A DNA stretch of 64,000 nucleotides from JAEUIG01 sp046349775 (GTDB taxonomy: Bacteria > Planctomycetota > Planctomycetia > Planctomycetales > Planctomycetaceae). Shown in pieces: positions 38,975 through 47,247 of this stretch. The position numbers were made by a program, and so were the translations under genes. Position 1 is the stretch's first letter, and every line of letters begins with the position of its first letter. The notes beneath the pieces are model-generated. The model saw only the letters and a list, made by a program, of their open reading frames with translations, had not been told where the DNA came from and ran no database searches. The stretch covers positions 1-64,000 of the forward strand of contig JAXMBS010000001.1 of the NCBI GenBank assembly GCA_046349775.1, written 5' to 3'.

Positions 38975-39838
38975 TCACTCTGGCGGAAGATCCGGCGGCG
39001 GCTTCGTATAGAACTGCGACAGATCGACGCCCGATCCCTTCCCCTCTGCCTCCAGCATCGTCAGCCGGTTTTCCAGACGCTGAAACCGCATCTCCACGTG
39101 TGGCTCGAACAGCGGGCGCGTGCGCGGCGGACGCGGACGGGGAACGCGCGGGTAGCCGAGCTGTCGCTGCAGCGCGGCGAACATGTACAGCGGGTCCTTT
39201 CCGCGGTTGGCCTTGGCGATCTTGCCTTCCTGGGAGCCGAACAGGATCGGGTACGACGGCTGATATTCCGGGTTGTGCGTCCGCTTGCGGACTGAGTCCA
39301 CGCGATGCTGCGAGCGGAGATAAATCAGATCGGCGAAATCGACCGTGCCGATTTCGCGACGGATCTTCAGGATCCAGGTCCGCCAGTCGGCGGAATAGAT
39401 CGGGTCTTCCGCGATCGCCTGCATCCCTGCGTCGTACCCCAGGCGGTTCCGGGCCACGCATTCAAACTGGTAAACGAACAGCCCCTGCGGCGTCGGCGCG
39501 TCGCTGGCGCGATACTCCGCCTCGTGCTCCAGCACCTGCAGCGCCACGCGCATGTCGAACCGAGACTCCTCGTCCTCCGCACGCTGAATCACGAACGACT
39601 GGAACGACGTGAAGTAGTGGGCCAGCCGGGCCATTCCCGGTCCCATCTTGCCGGCATGGCTCAGCTCTCCCAGCAGGAAGTCGATCGCCAGCGGCAGGCG
39701 GGTCGTCGCCAGGACTTCGTCTTTCAGGCCCAGCAGCACTTCCTGCGCAGGCGAGTTTTCTTCCGTCCGCTCGCGACAGATGCGGAAGAAATACGCCTGT
39801 TCGATATACTCGTCCCGATCCAGCAGTGCGGCAGGCAT
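38975..39838 (-). CDS. Conserved-looking protein of unknown function
   Basis: This 287-residue soluble protein has no signal peptide or membrane helix. It begins MPAALLDRDEYIEQAYFFR and is mostly alpha-helical (KDEVLATTRLPLAIDFLLGE, MARLAHYFTSFQSFVIQRA, MRVALQVLEHEAEYRA). A basic, proline-rich linker (RVPRPRPPRTRP) leads to a short helix (VEMRFQRLENRLTMLE) that could form a coiled coil, and then a tail ending in PPPDLPPE. I do not recognise a named domain. Codon usage and length suggest a genuine gene. It is divergent from the first glycosyltransferase of the polysaccharide cluster. Confidence 0.65.
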   Translation of the reverse strand: MPAALLDRDEYIEQAYFFRICRERTEENSPAQEVLLGLKDEVLATTRLPLAIDFLLGELSHAGKMGPGMARLAHYFTSFQSFVIQRAEDEESRFDMRVALQVLEHEAEYRASDAPTPQGLFVYQFECVARNRLGYDAGMQAIAEDPIYSADWRTWILKIRREIGTVDFADLIYLRSQHRVDSVRKRTHNPEYQPSYPILFGSQEGKIAKANRGKDPLYMFAALQRQLGYPRVPRPRPPRTRPLFEPHVEMRFQRLENRLTMLEAEGKGSGVDLSQFYTKPPPDLPPE

Positions 39839-39937
39839 GAGTGGTGCGCCGGTTCCCCCAATAATGACTGACTGCAGTATAGCCCGTTGTTCGACCGACA
39901 GCCGCAGTCGTCGAATTCCGCCGCCGGAACGCCCGTT

Positions 39938-41218
39938 GTGACGAGTTCACCTCGGCCCCTCACCGCCTGTCTGGTCGCACTCAACGCGGGCCCCGTCCTG
40001 ACACCGGACATCCCCGGCCGGATCGGTGGTCTGGAGACGCGCGCGTGGCAGTTCGCCCGCGGGCTGGCGGGGCAGGGTGTCGGCGTCCAGTTCGTCGTTC
40101 GGCTGTCCAGTCGACCGGCGAGCGACCGCGTGGACGGCGTGCAGATCGTGCCGCTGCTGGATCGGCTCTACCCGATGCGCGAAGCCGCTCGGATGTGCGT
40201 CGGCAAGCGGAGCGGGTTTCCATGGATCGATTTCCATCGCTGGCAGACGCAGCTGATCTGGCAGTTGCCGATCCTCGCGGTGGAACGTGTACTGCGCGGC
40301 GGAGCGCCGGACCCCTGGCGACCGGACCGGCGGCTGACGGAACTGCAAACCGACATCTACTGCACCTTCGGCGTGCAGTCGCACTCTGCCACGGTCCTGG
40401 CCTCGGCGCGCGCGGCAGGACGGCCGTGCGTGCTGGTCCTTGGCTCCGACGGTGACCTCGACGAACGCTATACCCCTGATTCGATGTTCGTCAGCCCTTA
40501 CGGCGACCCGGCCCAGGTCTGCTGGCGGATCCTGCAGGAAGTCGATGCGATTGTCGCGCAGACTCCGGCACAGGCGGCGATGCTGCAGCAGCGATTCGGC
40601 CGCACGGCGACCATCATTCGCAATCCGGTCGACGTCCCCGAATGGGACACGCGCCGCACTCCGCCGGCAACGTTGGAAGAAACCGGCGGACTCGAGCGGT
40701 ATGTACTATGGGTCGGCCGCGCGGAGTCGGTCCACAAGCGTCCGCAGGTGTGTCTCGACGTCGCCCGCCGTTGCCCGGACCTCAACTTCCTGATGGTCAT
40801 GAACCCGCGCGATCCCCAGGTGGACTCGACAGTCCGCCGCGCTGCACCGGCCAACGTGCGGATTCTCAGCAGCGTGCCGTTTGCGCGAATGCCAGCCGTA
40901 TTCGCTCGGGCAGCGGCATTTGTGAGCACTTCATCCTTGGAAGGTTTCCCGAACGTTTTCCTGCAGGCCACGCTGTCGCGCGTCCCGATCGCGTCACTGG
41001 AAGTCGGCGGGGAGTTCCTGGCGCACATCGGTTCCGGCTTTTTCGCACAAGGCGATCTGCAGACGTTGTGTGACCGCCTGCGAGAGTTCTGGCAATCCGG
41101 TGAGAATCCCGCAACGCTCGAGGCCGCAAGAGAAACTGTTGTCCGAGAGCATGGACTCGCTGAAACGACCTCCGCACTCGCGGACGTGCTTCGAGCGACG
41201 GCGGAAAGGAACCGCTAA
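39938..41218 (+). CDS. Glycosyltransferase family 4 protein, first of a tandem pair
   Basis: This GT-B-fold enzyme of about 426 residues has the donor/acceptor loop GRIGGLETRAWQFARGL near the start. The C-terminal Rossmann half has RNPVDVPEWD, LWVGRAESVHKRPQ and STSSLEGFPNVFLQATL. The Glu in LEGFPN is the first of the usual E-x7-E pair; the second position is Gln-Ala. A GTG at 39938 is taken as start; an in-frame TTG at 39887 is also possible. The downstream neighbour at 41431 is a clear relative, sharing GGxETRAW, DSMxV, RFGR, EWD, LWVGRA and FHKRP/VHKRP. Its stop codon lies inside the repeat element that separates the two. Probably builds a surface polysaccharide. Confidence 0.85.
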   Translation: MTSSPRPLTACLVALNAGPVLTPDIPGRIGGLETRAWQFARGLAGQGVGVQFVVRLSSRPASDRVDGVQIVPLLDRLYPMREAARMCVGKRSGFPWIDFHRWQTQLIWQLPILAVERVLRGGAPDPWRPDRRLTELQTDIYCTFGVQSHSATVLASARAAGRPCVLVLGSDGDLDERYTPDSMFVSPYGDPAQVCWRILQEVDAIVAQTPAQAAMLQQRFGRTATIIRNPVDVPEWDTRRTPPATLEETGGLERYVLWVGRAESVHKRPQVCLDVARRCPDLNFLMVMNPRDPQVDSTVRRAAPANVRILSSVPFARMPAVFARAAAFVSTSSLEGFPNVFLQATLSRVPIASLEVGGEFLAHIGSGFFAQGDLQTLCDRLREFWQSGENPATLEAARETVVREHGLAETTSALADVLRATAERNR

Positions 41219-41409
41219 TGAACGCTAATCAGCGCTAATCATCCATTATCTGGAAAAGCAAGCGGATGGCATTCTGTGAATCTCGGATTCGAGGCAGGCG
41301 AGATCTCAAGGTGGAGGCGAACGTTTTTGCGTGCGACGAGTGAATGAATGTGGTCATCAAGACCTGGCACGACATCCCTGTTATTAGCGTCCATTAGCGC
41401 TGATTAGTG
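41216..41409. repeat. Inverted-repeat element between the two GT4 genes
   Basis: The unit CGCTAAT occurs three times at 10-base spacing (41213-41239), beginning at the stop codon of the first GT4 gene. It returns in opposite orientation at about 41384-41409. CTAATCAGCGCTAAT at 41225-41239 pairs perfectly with 41393-41407. The 150 bases between hold no gene. This has the architecture of the heptamer islands but a 10-base period. Confidence 0.7.
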
Positions 41410-41430
41410 GTCCCCCTTTTTCCAACGAGC

Positions 41431-42696
41431 ATGCGCGTCCGGTTCACAGCCTGGCATGCCTACCCGCTGTTTGATGCCCGCGACTCCGCGTGCGTCGGCG
41501 GGGCGGAAACTCGCGCGTGGCTGCTGGCGACGGGACTCGCGCAACGGCCGGGATTTGAGATCGACTTCGTCGTGCACACGCCGCGACGGTTCCAGGAGCA
41601 GCGGTGCGGCGCAATCAGCGTCTGCAACATTGGCGACCCATGGGACGCGTGGCGAAACAACGTTGCACGCAGCCTGACCATCACGCGCGATCCGCTGCGC
41701 ATCCGGTTCCACAAGTGGGACTGGCGGCTGTTGTGGCAGGCCCCGCTGCTGTCCGTGCAGCGGCTGGCGAGCGGGCCGCCCTCCGCGCCCGATGTGCCGG
41801 CAGCCATTTATTTCGAGCGGCAAGCGGACGTGGAATGCTGTTTCGGCGTCTCGGCGCAGTCCGCGGCCGTGGTCGAGGCGGCGCGACGAAATAACGCGAT
41901 ATCGATCTTGTCCCTCGCGTCGAACAGCGATCTTGATGCCCGATTTACATCCGATTCGATGTACGTCACGGTCCATGGTGAGCGCGGCGACGTGTGCCGT
42001 CGTGCACTCGACGGCGCGACGAAAATCATCTGTCAGCACACAGAGCAGCAGCGGCTGCTGAAGGAGCGTTTCGGGCGCGACGGCGTTGTGCTGCCGAACC
42101 CGATCGATCTGGCGGAATGGGATCGTGCGGCAACACCGCCGAGCCAACTGGTCGGTTCCCTGGCCGGTCAACGGTTCGCACTGTGGGTCGGCCGTGCAGA
42201 CGATTTTCACAAGCGCCCGCTGTTGTGCCTCGAGTTGGCTCGCCGACTTCCGCGAGCGAGGTTTGTCATGGTCCTTAATCCGGGCGACGAACTGATCGAG
42301 CGTGCTGTTCGCACTGAGAAGCCGAACAACGTCTTGATTGTTCCGTCGGTGCCATTCGCAGAAATGCCGATGCTGTTGTCCGCCTCAGCCGTCTATGTCA
42401 GCACCGGCTCGCGCGAGTACGAAGGCTCACCCAACCTGTTCCTGCAGGCGGCGGCCTCGCGGATTCCGATCGCCTCGCTGGATGTCAGCACGCCGTTGAT
42501 CGCTGGGACCGGCGCCGGTTTCGTGGCCAACGGCGACGTCGACCAGTTGGCGAAGTATGTCGGCACGATGATCGCCGATCCCGGAGCAGCGCGAGCCGCA
42601 GGAGAAGCCGGGCGGCGATTCGTCGAACGCGAACACTCGCAACTCGCCATCGTCGACCGGCTGATTGAGTTGCTCAACGCTTCGCGCACCGCTTAG
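41431..42696 (+). CDS. Glycosyltransferase family 4 protein, second of a tandem pair
   Basis: The 421-residue product from an ATG at 41431 (MRVRFTAWHAYPLFD) is a GT-B enzyme homologous to its upstream neighbour. Shared landmarks are GGAETRAWLLA, DSMYVTVHGERGDVC, RFGRDGVVLPNPIDLAEWD, LWVGRADDFHKRPLLCLELA, VPFAEMPML and EGSPNLFLQAAASRIPIAS. The tandem copy has drifted most in the acceptor-side half, which suggests that the two enzymes add different sugars or use different acceptors. It ends with a helix (REHSQLAIVDRLIELLNAS). Part of the 39.9-48.4 kb polysaccharide cluster; convergent with the methyltransferase gene at 42715. Confidence 0.85.
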   Translation: MRVRFTAWHAYPLFDARDSACVGGAETRAWLLATGLAQRPGFEIDFVVHTPRRFQEQRCGAISVCNIGDPWDAWRNNVARSLTITRDPLRIRFHKWDWRLLWQAPLLSVQRLASGPPSAPDVPAAIYFERQADVECCFGVSAQSAAVVEAARRNNAISILSLASNSDLDARFTSDSMYVTVHGERGDVCRRALDGATKIICQHTEQQRLLKERFGRDGVVLPNPIDLAEWDRAATPPSQLVGSLAGQRFALWVGRADDFHKRPLLCLELARRLPRARFVMVLNPGDELIERAVRTEKPNNVLIVPSVPFAEMPMLLSASAVYVSTGSREYEGSPNLFLQAAASRIPIASLDVSTPLIAGTGAGFVANGDVDQLAKYVGTMIADPGAARAAGEAGRRFVEREHSQLAIVDRLIELLNASRTA

Positions 42697-42714
42697 CGAC
42701 GCGCTGCAGAGGCG

Positions 42715-43620
42715 TCACCCGGTCCGGCGGAACACGAACTCATTGCACCCCAGCCCGCCGCCGACCGTCATCAGATCGACCAGTTCAAACCCACGCTCGC
42801 GCAGAAACTTGAGCACGTCTTCGGGGAGCGCCACTTCAAACGGCCAGCCGCCGATCCAGTCGACCAGATCGTACCACCAGTGCATGCCCCGTTGGCGCCG
42901 GGCTTTGACCATCGCGGGCGTCGTCGTCGGAGCGCCTGCCGCCGTCGGTCGAGCACTTGCATCCGGCCGCGGTTTGCCCAGGACGATCCCGGCCAGCTTG
43001 ATCGGTACGCGCAGGCACAGCACGCGCCACGTCGCCCAGATCCCGCCCACCACGAGCACGTACGCCGTCTGCAGCGCTGGCGGGCATTGCACATACATTT
43101 GCTTCACCCGTTTCCAGCGGTCGCTGATGCCCCCCTGGTCGTTGTACAGCGCGATCCAGAATTGACCGCCGGGCGTCACGCGCTGCTGGACCAGGTCGAT
43201 CGCCCGCCACATCTGCCCCGTGTGATGCAGCACCCCCCACGAGTACACCACGTCGAACATCCCCAGCGCTTCGAGAAACACCGGATCGAGCGCCGAGCCG
43301 GACAGGATCTCCCAGTCGGCTGCGTCCGGCGCGTACCGACGTTTCATCTCCGTTGTGCACGCGACCGAACACCCATCGACATCAAACGACACAACCTTCG
43401 CTCCCAGCCGCTGCGCCGCCAGACTGAATAACCCGCTGCCGCAGCCCGCATCCAGAAACCGCCGTCCGCGCAATGCATCTCGTCCCAGGCGATTCGCGAG
43501 CGAGTCCACGGCCGCCGCGATCCGTTCCTCGTTGACGACGCTGAGGAACTGCGTCCAGTTGCGGCCGAATTCAAACGCGCCGGGAGGATGATCGGTGGAT
43601 CGAGGAGACACGGCAGACAT
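42715..43620 (-). CDS. Class I SAM-dependent methyltransferase
   Basis: This 301-residue protein has SAM motif I in RRFLDAGCGSGLFSLAAQRLGA, the acidic post-I position in VVSFDVDGCS, and motif IV in FDVVYSWGVLHHTGQMW, which is the UbiG-like methyltransferase 11 pattern. After VTPGGQFWIALYNDQGG there is an inserted helical, partly hydrophobic segment (TAYVLVVGGIWATWRVL) and a Pro/Ala/Thr-rich linker before the C-terminal part (ALPEDVLKFLRERGFELVDL). Such methyltransferases in polysaccharide clusters often methylate sugars or lipid-linked intermediates. A heptamer island starts 10 bp upstream of its start codon. Confidence 0.85.
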   Translation of the reverse strand: MSAVSPRSTDHPPGAFEFGRNWTQFLSVVNEERIAAAVDSLANRLGRDALRGRRFLDAGCGSGLFSLAAQRLGAKVVSFDVDGCSVACTTEMKRRYAPDAADWEILSGSALDPVFLEALGMFDVVYSWGVLHHTGQMWRAIDLVQQRVTPGGQFWIALYNDQGGISDRWKRVKQMYVQCPPALQTAYVLVVGGIWATWRVLCLRVPIKLAGIVLGKPRPDASARPTAAGAPTTTPAMVKARRQRGMHWWYDLVDWIGGWPFEVALPEDVLKFLRERGFELVDLMTVGGGLGCNEFVFRRTG

Positions 43621-43629
43621 GGGGAGCAG

Positions 43630-43747
43630 GTTTATCGTTTATGGTTTATCGTTTATCGATGCAACTCATGCCGTGCTCTCAACTCCAGAATCGACGCGTA
43701 AGTACATTCGTGTCGATAAACCATCAACGATCAACCATAAACCATTT
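43630..43747. repeat. Heptamer-repeat element overlapping the end of the GT2 gene
   Basis: Tandem 7-base units GTTTATC, GTTTATG, GTTTATC, GTTTATC occupy 43630-43658. Opposite-orientation units (GATAAAC, CATCAAC, GATCAAC, CATAAAC) occupy about 43714-43746. The right arm supplies the final codons (MVDR) and the stop of the GT2 gene. The arms can pair over much of their length. Confidence 0.75.
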
Positions 43748-44641
43748 TCGCACCGCCCGAATCGGTCGCAGCAGTGCCGAACCGTAACGATAGTCGCGCG
43801 ACTGCAGCGCACGCTCGCGGTCGCTGCAGAGTTGCCGCACCGATTCCAACCGGGCCGCACGAACTGCCGCTAAATTCTCCGGGCCGAGCAGATCCTCGGC
43901 CAGGTCGTAGAACTCGAACATCCGCTGCCAGCGAATTGCCTCCGGTTGCGACGACCAGAGGCTGCGGCCGTGATGCCGCCAAACGCCCATCACTTCGGGA
44001 AGATACCCGATCGGCCCGCGCCGCGCGTGCAGTACGTGCAGGGGCCAATCCTGCTGAACCACGCGCTGCAATGATTCGGGCACTTCGGGAATAATCCCCC
44101 GGCGGTACATCGTGGAGACGTTGCCGACGAAATTCCGTCGCAGGATGTCGGCCAATCCCGACTCGGTTGGAAACGTGTCCTCGTACGGTTCCAGAAACGG
44201 CGTCCGGCCATCTTCGTTCGTCACTTGTACCCGGTGAAAGCACATCGACCATTCCGGGTGCACATCCAGTGCGGCGACCTGCCGCGCAAGCTTGTGCGGG
44301 CTGGTCCAGTAATCATCCCCTTCCAGCATCGCGATGTAATCACCACGGCATGCGCGCCACGCTGCGCGCAGATTCCCCGCGAGGCCCAGATTCCGCTCCC
44401 GCGAAAACAGCCGAATGCGGCCGGGTTCGCGCTGCGCGAATTGTTGCAGAATTGTGCGGGTGTTGTCGGTCGAGCAGTCCTCTCCAATCACCAGCTCCCA
44501 GCCTCCGTCGAACTGCTGGGCCAGCACGCTCTCGACCGCCTGCGCGATATAGGCCGCATGGTTGTATGTCACCAGCAGCACGCTGACGCGCGGCGGCGCA
44601 GGAGATGCGCTACCGGAGGCTGGGGAACTGCTGGTGGACAT
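43724..44641 (-). CDS. Glycosyltransferase family 2 protein
   Basis: This GT-A enzyme of 305 residues has VSVLLVTYNHAAYIAQAVES at the nucleotide-binding start, ELVIGEDCSTDNTRTIL, and GDYIAMLEGDDYWTSP, where EGDD is the metal-binding DxD-type motif. A later acidic segment, RVVQQDWPLHVLHA, probably contains the catalytic base region. The ATG at 44641 leaves only a short Ser-rich leader before the domain. The last five residues and the stop codon come from a heptamer-repeat island, so the natural C-terminus may have been changed by repeat insertion. It is co-directional with the methyltransferase gene downstream. Confidence 0.88.
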   Translation of the reverse strand: MSTSSSPASGSASPAPPRVSVLLVTYNHAAYIAQAVESVLAQQFDGGWELVIGEDCSTDNTRTILQQFAQREPGRIRLFSRERNLGLAGNLRAAWRACRGDYIAMLEGDDYWTSPHKLARQVAALDVHPEWSMCFHRVQVTNEDGRTPFLEPYEDTFPTESGLADILRRNFVGNVSTMYRRGIIPEVPESLQRVVQQDWPLHVLHARRGPIGYLPEVMGVWRHHGRSLWSSQPEAIRWQRMFEFYDLAEDLLGPENLAAVRAARLESVRQLCSDRERALQSRDYRYGSALLRPIRAVRKWFMVDR

Positions 44642-44661
44642 GCGGTGAAGGCGCAGGAAGT

Positions 44662-44721
44662 GTCGCGGACAGTTACTGAAAGGTCTCTCGGGTACAGGCG
44701 GTCCGTCCAACTGTCCGGGAC
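44662..44721. repeat. ~60-bp hairpin element, copy 2 of 3
   Basis: GTCGCGGACAGTT at 44662-44674 pairs with AACTGTCCGGGAC at 44709-44721 with one mismatch. Arm sequence and spacing match the element at 28878-28941. It lies in the 170-bp region between the divergent GT2 and CmcI-like genes, so it may overlap their promoters. Confidence 0.65.
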
Positions 44722-44811
44722 GCGGCCAGACGCGGCCGGTGGCGTCGATGTCGGTCAGGGACGTACTATTCGCTCGACGTCAGACCCGACGGCGACGAAT
44801 CCGGAAGCCGC

Positions 44812-45564
44812 ATGATATCCGACATTGTCCGCTGGCTCGAACCCTATCCGTTCTTGTACCGCCCCGCCCGGGGCGTCTACCGGGCCGCGTGCCGGCTGCG
44901 CGACGCCCGCCGCCAACGCCGCGAACAACACATCGCCCGCGAATTCCACCGCCTGTATTACCACGGTCCGCTCGGCCAGGACGGCCTGTGGTTCACGACG
45001 AATTGGCTGGGAGTGCCGATCCAGAAGCTCCCGTTCGACTTGTGCATCCTGCAGGAAATCCTGTGTGAGACACGGCCCGAGCTGATCATCGAATGCGGCG
45101 TCAACTACGGTGGCTCGACCTGGTTTATGGCGACGGTCTGCGACGCCATGGACTGCGGGCGGATCCTGGCGGTGGACATTTCGCTGGCCGAGGTCCGGCC
45201 GGAGGTGCGGCGTCATCCGCGCGTCGAGATGGTGGAGATGAGTTCGACATCCGAGGAATTCGCGAAACTGGCGCGCGAGCGCGCCGCCGGCCGCCGCACC
45301 ATGGTGATCCTCGATTCCGACCATCGCCGTGATCACGTCCTCGCAGAACTGCGGTTGCACGCGCCGCTGGTCAGTCCCGGCTGCTACCTGATCTGCGAAG
45401 ACACCAACATCAATGGCCACCCCGTCTATCCCACGTTCGGACCGGGACCGCACGAAGCCCTGCAGCAATACCTGGCGGACTCACCTGGTCAATGGGAGGT
45501 GGACCAGCACCGCGAACGTTTGCTCGTCACTTTCAACCCCGGCGGCTACCTGCGGCGGAAGTAG
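44812..45564 (+). CDS. CmcI-family (cephalosporin hydroxylase-like) SAM methyltransferase
   Basis: The 250-residue product has the CmcI/rhamnosyl O-methyltransferase pattern. WFTTNWLGVPIQKLPFDLCI precedes LIIECGVNYGGSTWFMATV (SAM-binding loop). ILAVDISLAE follows, then MVILDSDHRRDHVLAEL and CYLICEDTNINGHP, where the Asp and His residues are the metal/catalytic positions of the family. Although often annotated as cephalosporin hydroxylase, members in polysaccharide clusters are usually sugar O-methyltransferases, and that reading fits here. It is divergent from the GT2 gene and convergent with the flippase gene. Confidence 0.83.
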   Translation: MISDIVRWLEPYPFLYRPARGVYRAACRLRDARRQRREQHIAREFHRLYYHGPLGQDGLWFTTNWLGVPIQKLPFDLCILQEILCETRPELIIECGVNYGGSTWFMATVCDAMDCGRILAVDISLAEVRPEVRRHPRVEMVEMSSTSEEFAKLARERAAGRRTMVILDSDHRRDHVLAELRLHAPLVSPGCYLICEDTNINGHPVYPTFGPGPHEALQQYLADSPGQWEVDQHRERLLVTFNPGGYLRRK

Positions 45565-45570
45565 TCGGCG

Positions 45571-45690
45571 GTCCGTCAATACGCAATACGAAATCTGCCA
45601 TCCCGATGCGTTTTGTGATGGCGTATCGCGTATTTCGGATTTGCCAGCCTCGATAAACCATAAACGAACAACCATCAACCCTTTTCGCCA
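45571..45690. repeat. Heptamer-repeat element between CmcI-like and flippase genes
   Basis: AATACGC and AATACGA units at 45578-45594 pair with opposite-orientation units at 45621-45637 (13-base arms, one mismatch). A further run of 7-base units (GATAAAC, CATAAAC, GAACAAC, CATCAAC) fills about 45651-45680. The island ends four bases before the flippase stop codon and lies between two convergent genes. Confidence 0.65.
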
Positions 45691-45693
45691 TCA

Positions 45694-47102
45694 CTACGTA
45701 CCACGTTGCGGATAAACATAAATCGTCGCCGGCAACATGAAGGCGACCGTGACGCCGATGTGCGCGGAGCGCGCACCGCGCGGGCCCATCGTCTTGCCGA
45801 AGTGCCAGACACACGCGCCCGTCACGGCCGCGTTGAACAGGCCGATCCACAGAAACGGATCGATCTTGTGAGCACGGACATACGTGCCGCAGCGCCGAAA
45901 TCAACAGCGTGAGGCCCAGGCCCACCTCGAACAACACGACATCGAGAGGGTCGAGCACCCGGCCGGCTGGCTGCCGGTTTCCAGGCCTGAAGCACGAGGA
46001 CCAGACCAGGAACGCCGCCGATCCGGCCACATACACGCCCATGCAACTCGCGAACATCCAGCGAAACATGCCCTGCGCGGCTTCGTAATCCGCGCGGGCC
46101 AACAGCGCGCCAATTCGCGGAATCCGGGTCTGAATCCAGCGCCGCCACGAGTTGAATCGTGGAAATCGCCTGCATCGTCATCCTCATCCGGCTCGCCGAT
46201 CTCAGGACCATGGAACTTCATCACGATCGGTTGATAGGCGGACCAGAGGAAGTAGGCGGCAACGGCCTGCACTCCGATCTTCCACTGCAGCGGGAGAAGT
46301 TCGCGCTGCTCCAGAAAACGCCGATGGACCGGCACTCGCCGCGTACGATAATCGCTGCAGGAAGGGACGATACGCGACGCCGACCAGATAGGCCTCGGCG
46401 GCCAGTCGCACTGCTGCCGACGCAGCGATGGCCCAGAGCTCTCCCCGGGCGAGAATCACGCTCCACACCACAAAATTTCCAGCGACGGCCTGGACGAGTC
46501 GCAACGCGTTGACTTCAGCGACATAGTTGCAACCCTCCAGGATGACGATGGAAGGGCTGAACCATAAGCTGCCGGCGGAAATAACCACGGCAGCGACCCA
46601 CGCCGATTCCCAGCGAATCGTCGGATTCCCCATTTGCGGCAACAGCCACCAGCCCAGCGCAATCGCCAACACGATGAATCCACCGCGCACCAGGAGTACC
46701 AGCGCGCGATCGGACGAGGAGTTCACCCAGACGTTGCCGAGCGACGGCGCCGGCGGCGTCGTCGTTCCTGGCAGCGGACCATTCGTGACTGGCGACGTAT
46801 GTGAGGACGCCGGTCAGGCCCAGGTCAAAAAAGGTTTGAATCGCCAGCAGATTGACGAAGAGGTAATAGTACCCCTGGACGTCCCGGCTGAAGTCGCGCG
46901 CGACGATCCACAGCGTCACGATCCCCGCCGCGAACCGCCAGCTCCGCGCGCCGACGGCGAACAGCACCGCCCGATCCATCGGAATCACACGTCCCCGACG
47001 GCTCTCCTCCGAAACCGATGACGCGTCGCTTTCAGTTTCGAGAGGCGTTGGCAACGTCGGGTCGACCACGTTTTCAGACGCCGGCTCTCGTCGCACGAAC
47101 AA
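45694..47102 (-). CDS. Wzx-like polysaccharide flippase, frameshifted
   Basis: Membrane segments of one MATE/Wzx-type transporter are found in several minus-strand frames in the right order. They are MDRAVLFAVGARSWRFAAG with DVQGYYYLFVNLLAIQTFFD, then LVLLVRGGFIVLAIALGWWL, SLWFSPSIVILEGCNYVAEV and GVQAVAAYFLWSAYQPIVMK. The last are MGVYVAGSAAFLVW, DVVLFEVGLGLTLLISA and VAFMLPATIYVYPQRGT. The stop is at 45694-45696. At least four frame changes are needed, near 46740, 46330, 46180-46100 and 45880. The total span of about 470 codons and 12 or so helices fits O-unit flippases, which move lipid-linked sugars across the inner membrane. The motif YLFVNLLAIQTFFDLGL resembles the first helices of Wzx proteins. 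Confidence 0.65.
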
Positions 47103-47247
47103 GAGATTGGGACAATGCCGAGGCGGTCGGCCGCGAGTAGCTCACTGCAACGCCCCGTATGAGGTTTTGCTGCATCTCTCCCCGGGTTCTCCGTGCCGGC
47201 CGGCGATTTCCTTGTAGAATACGAACAATCTCAGACCGGGTGCAATC

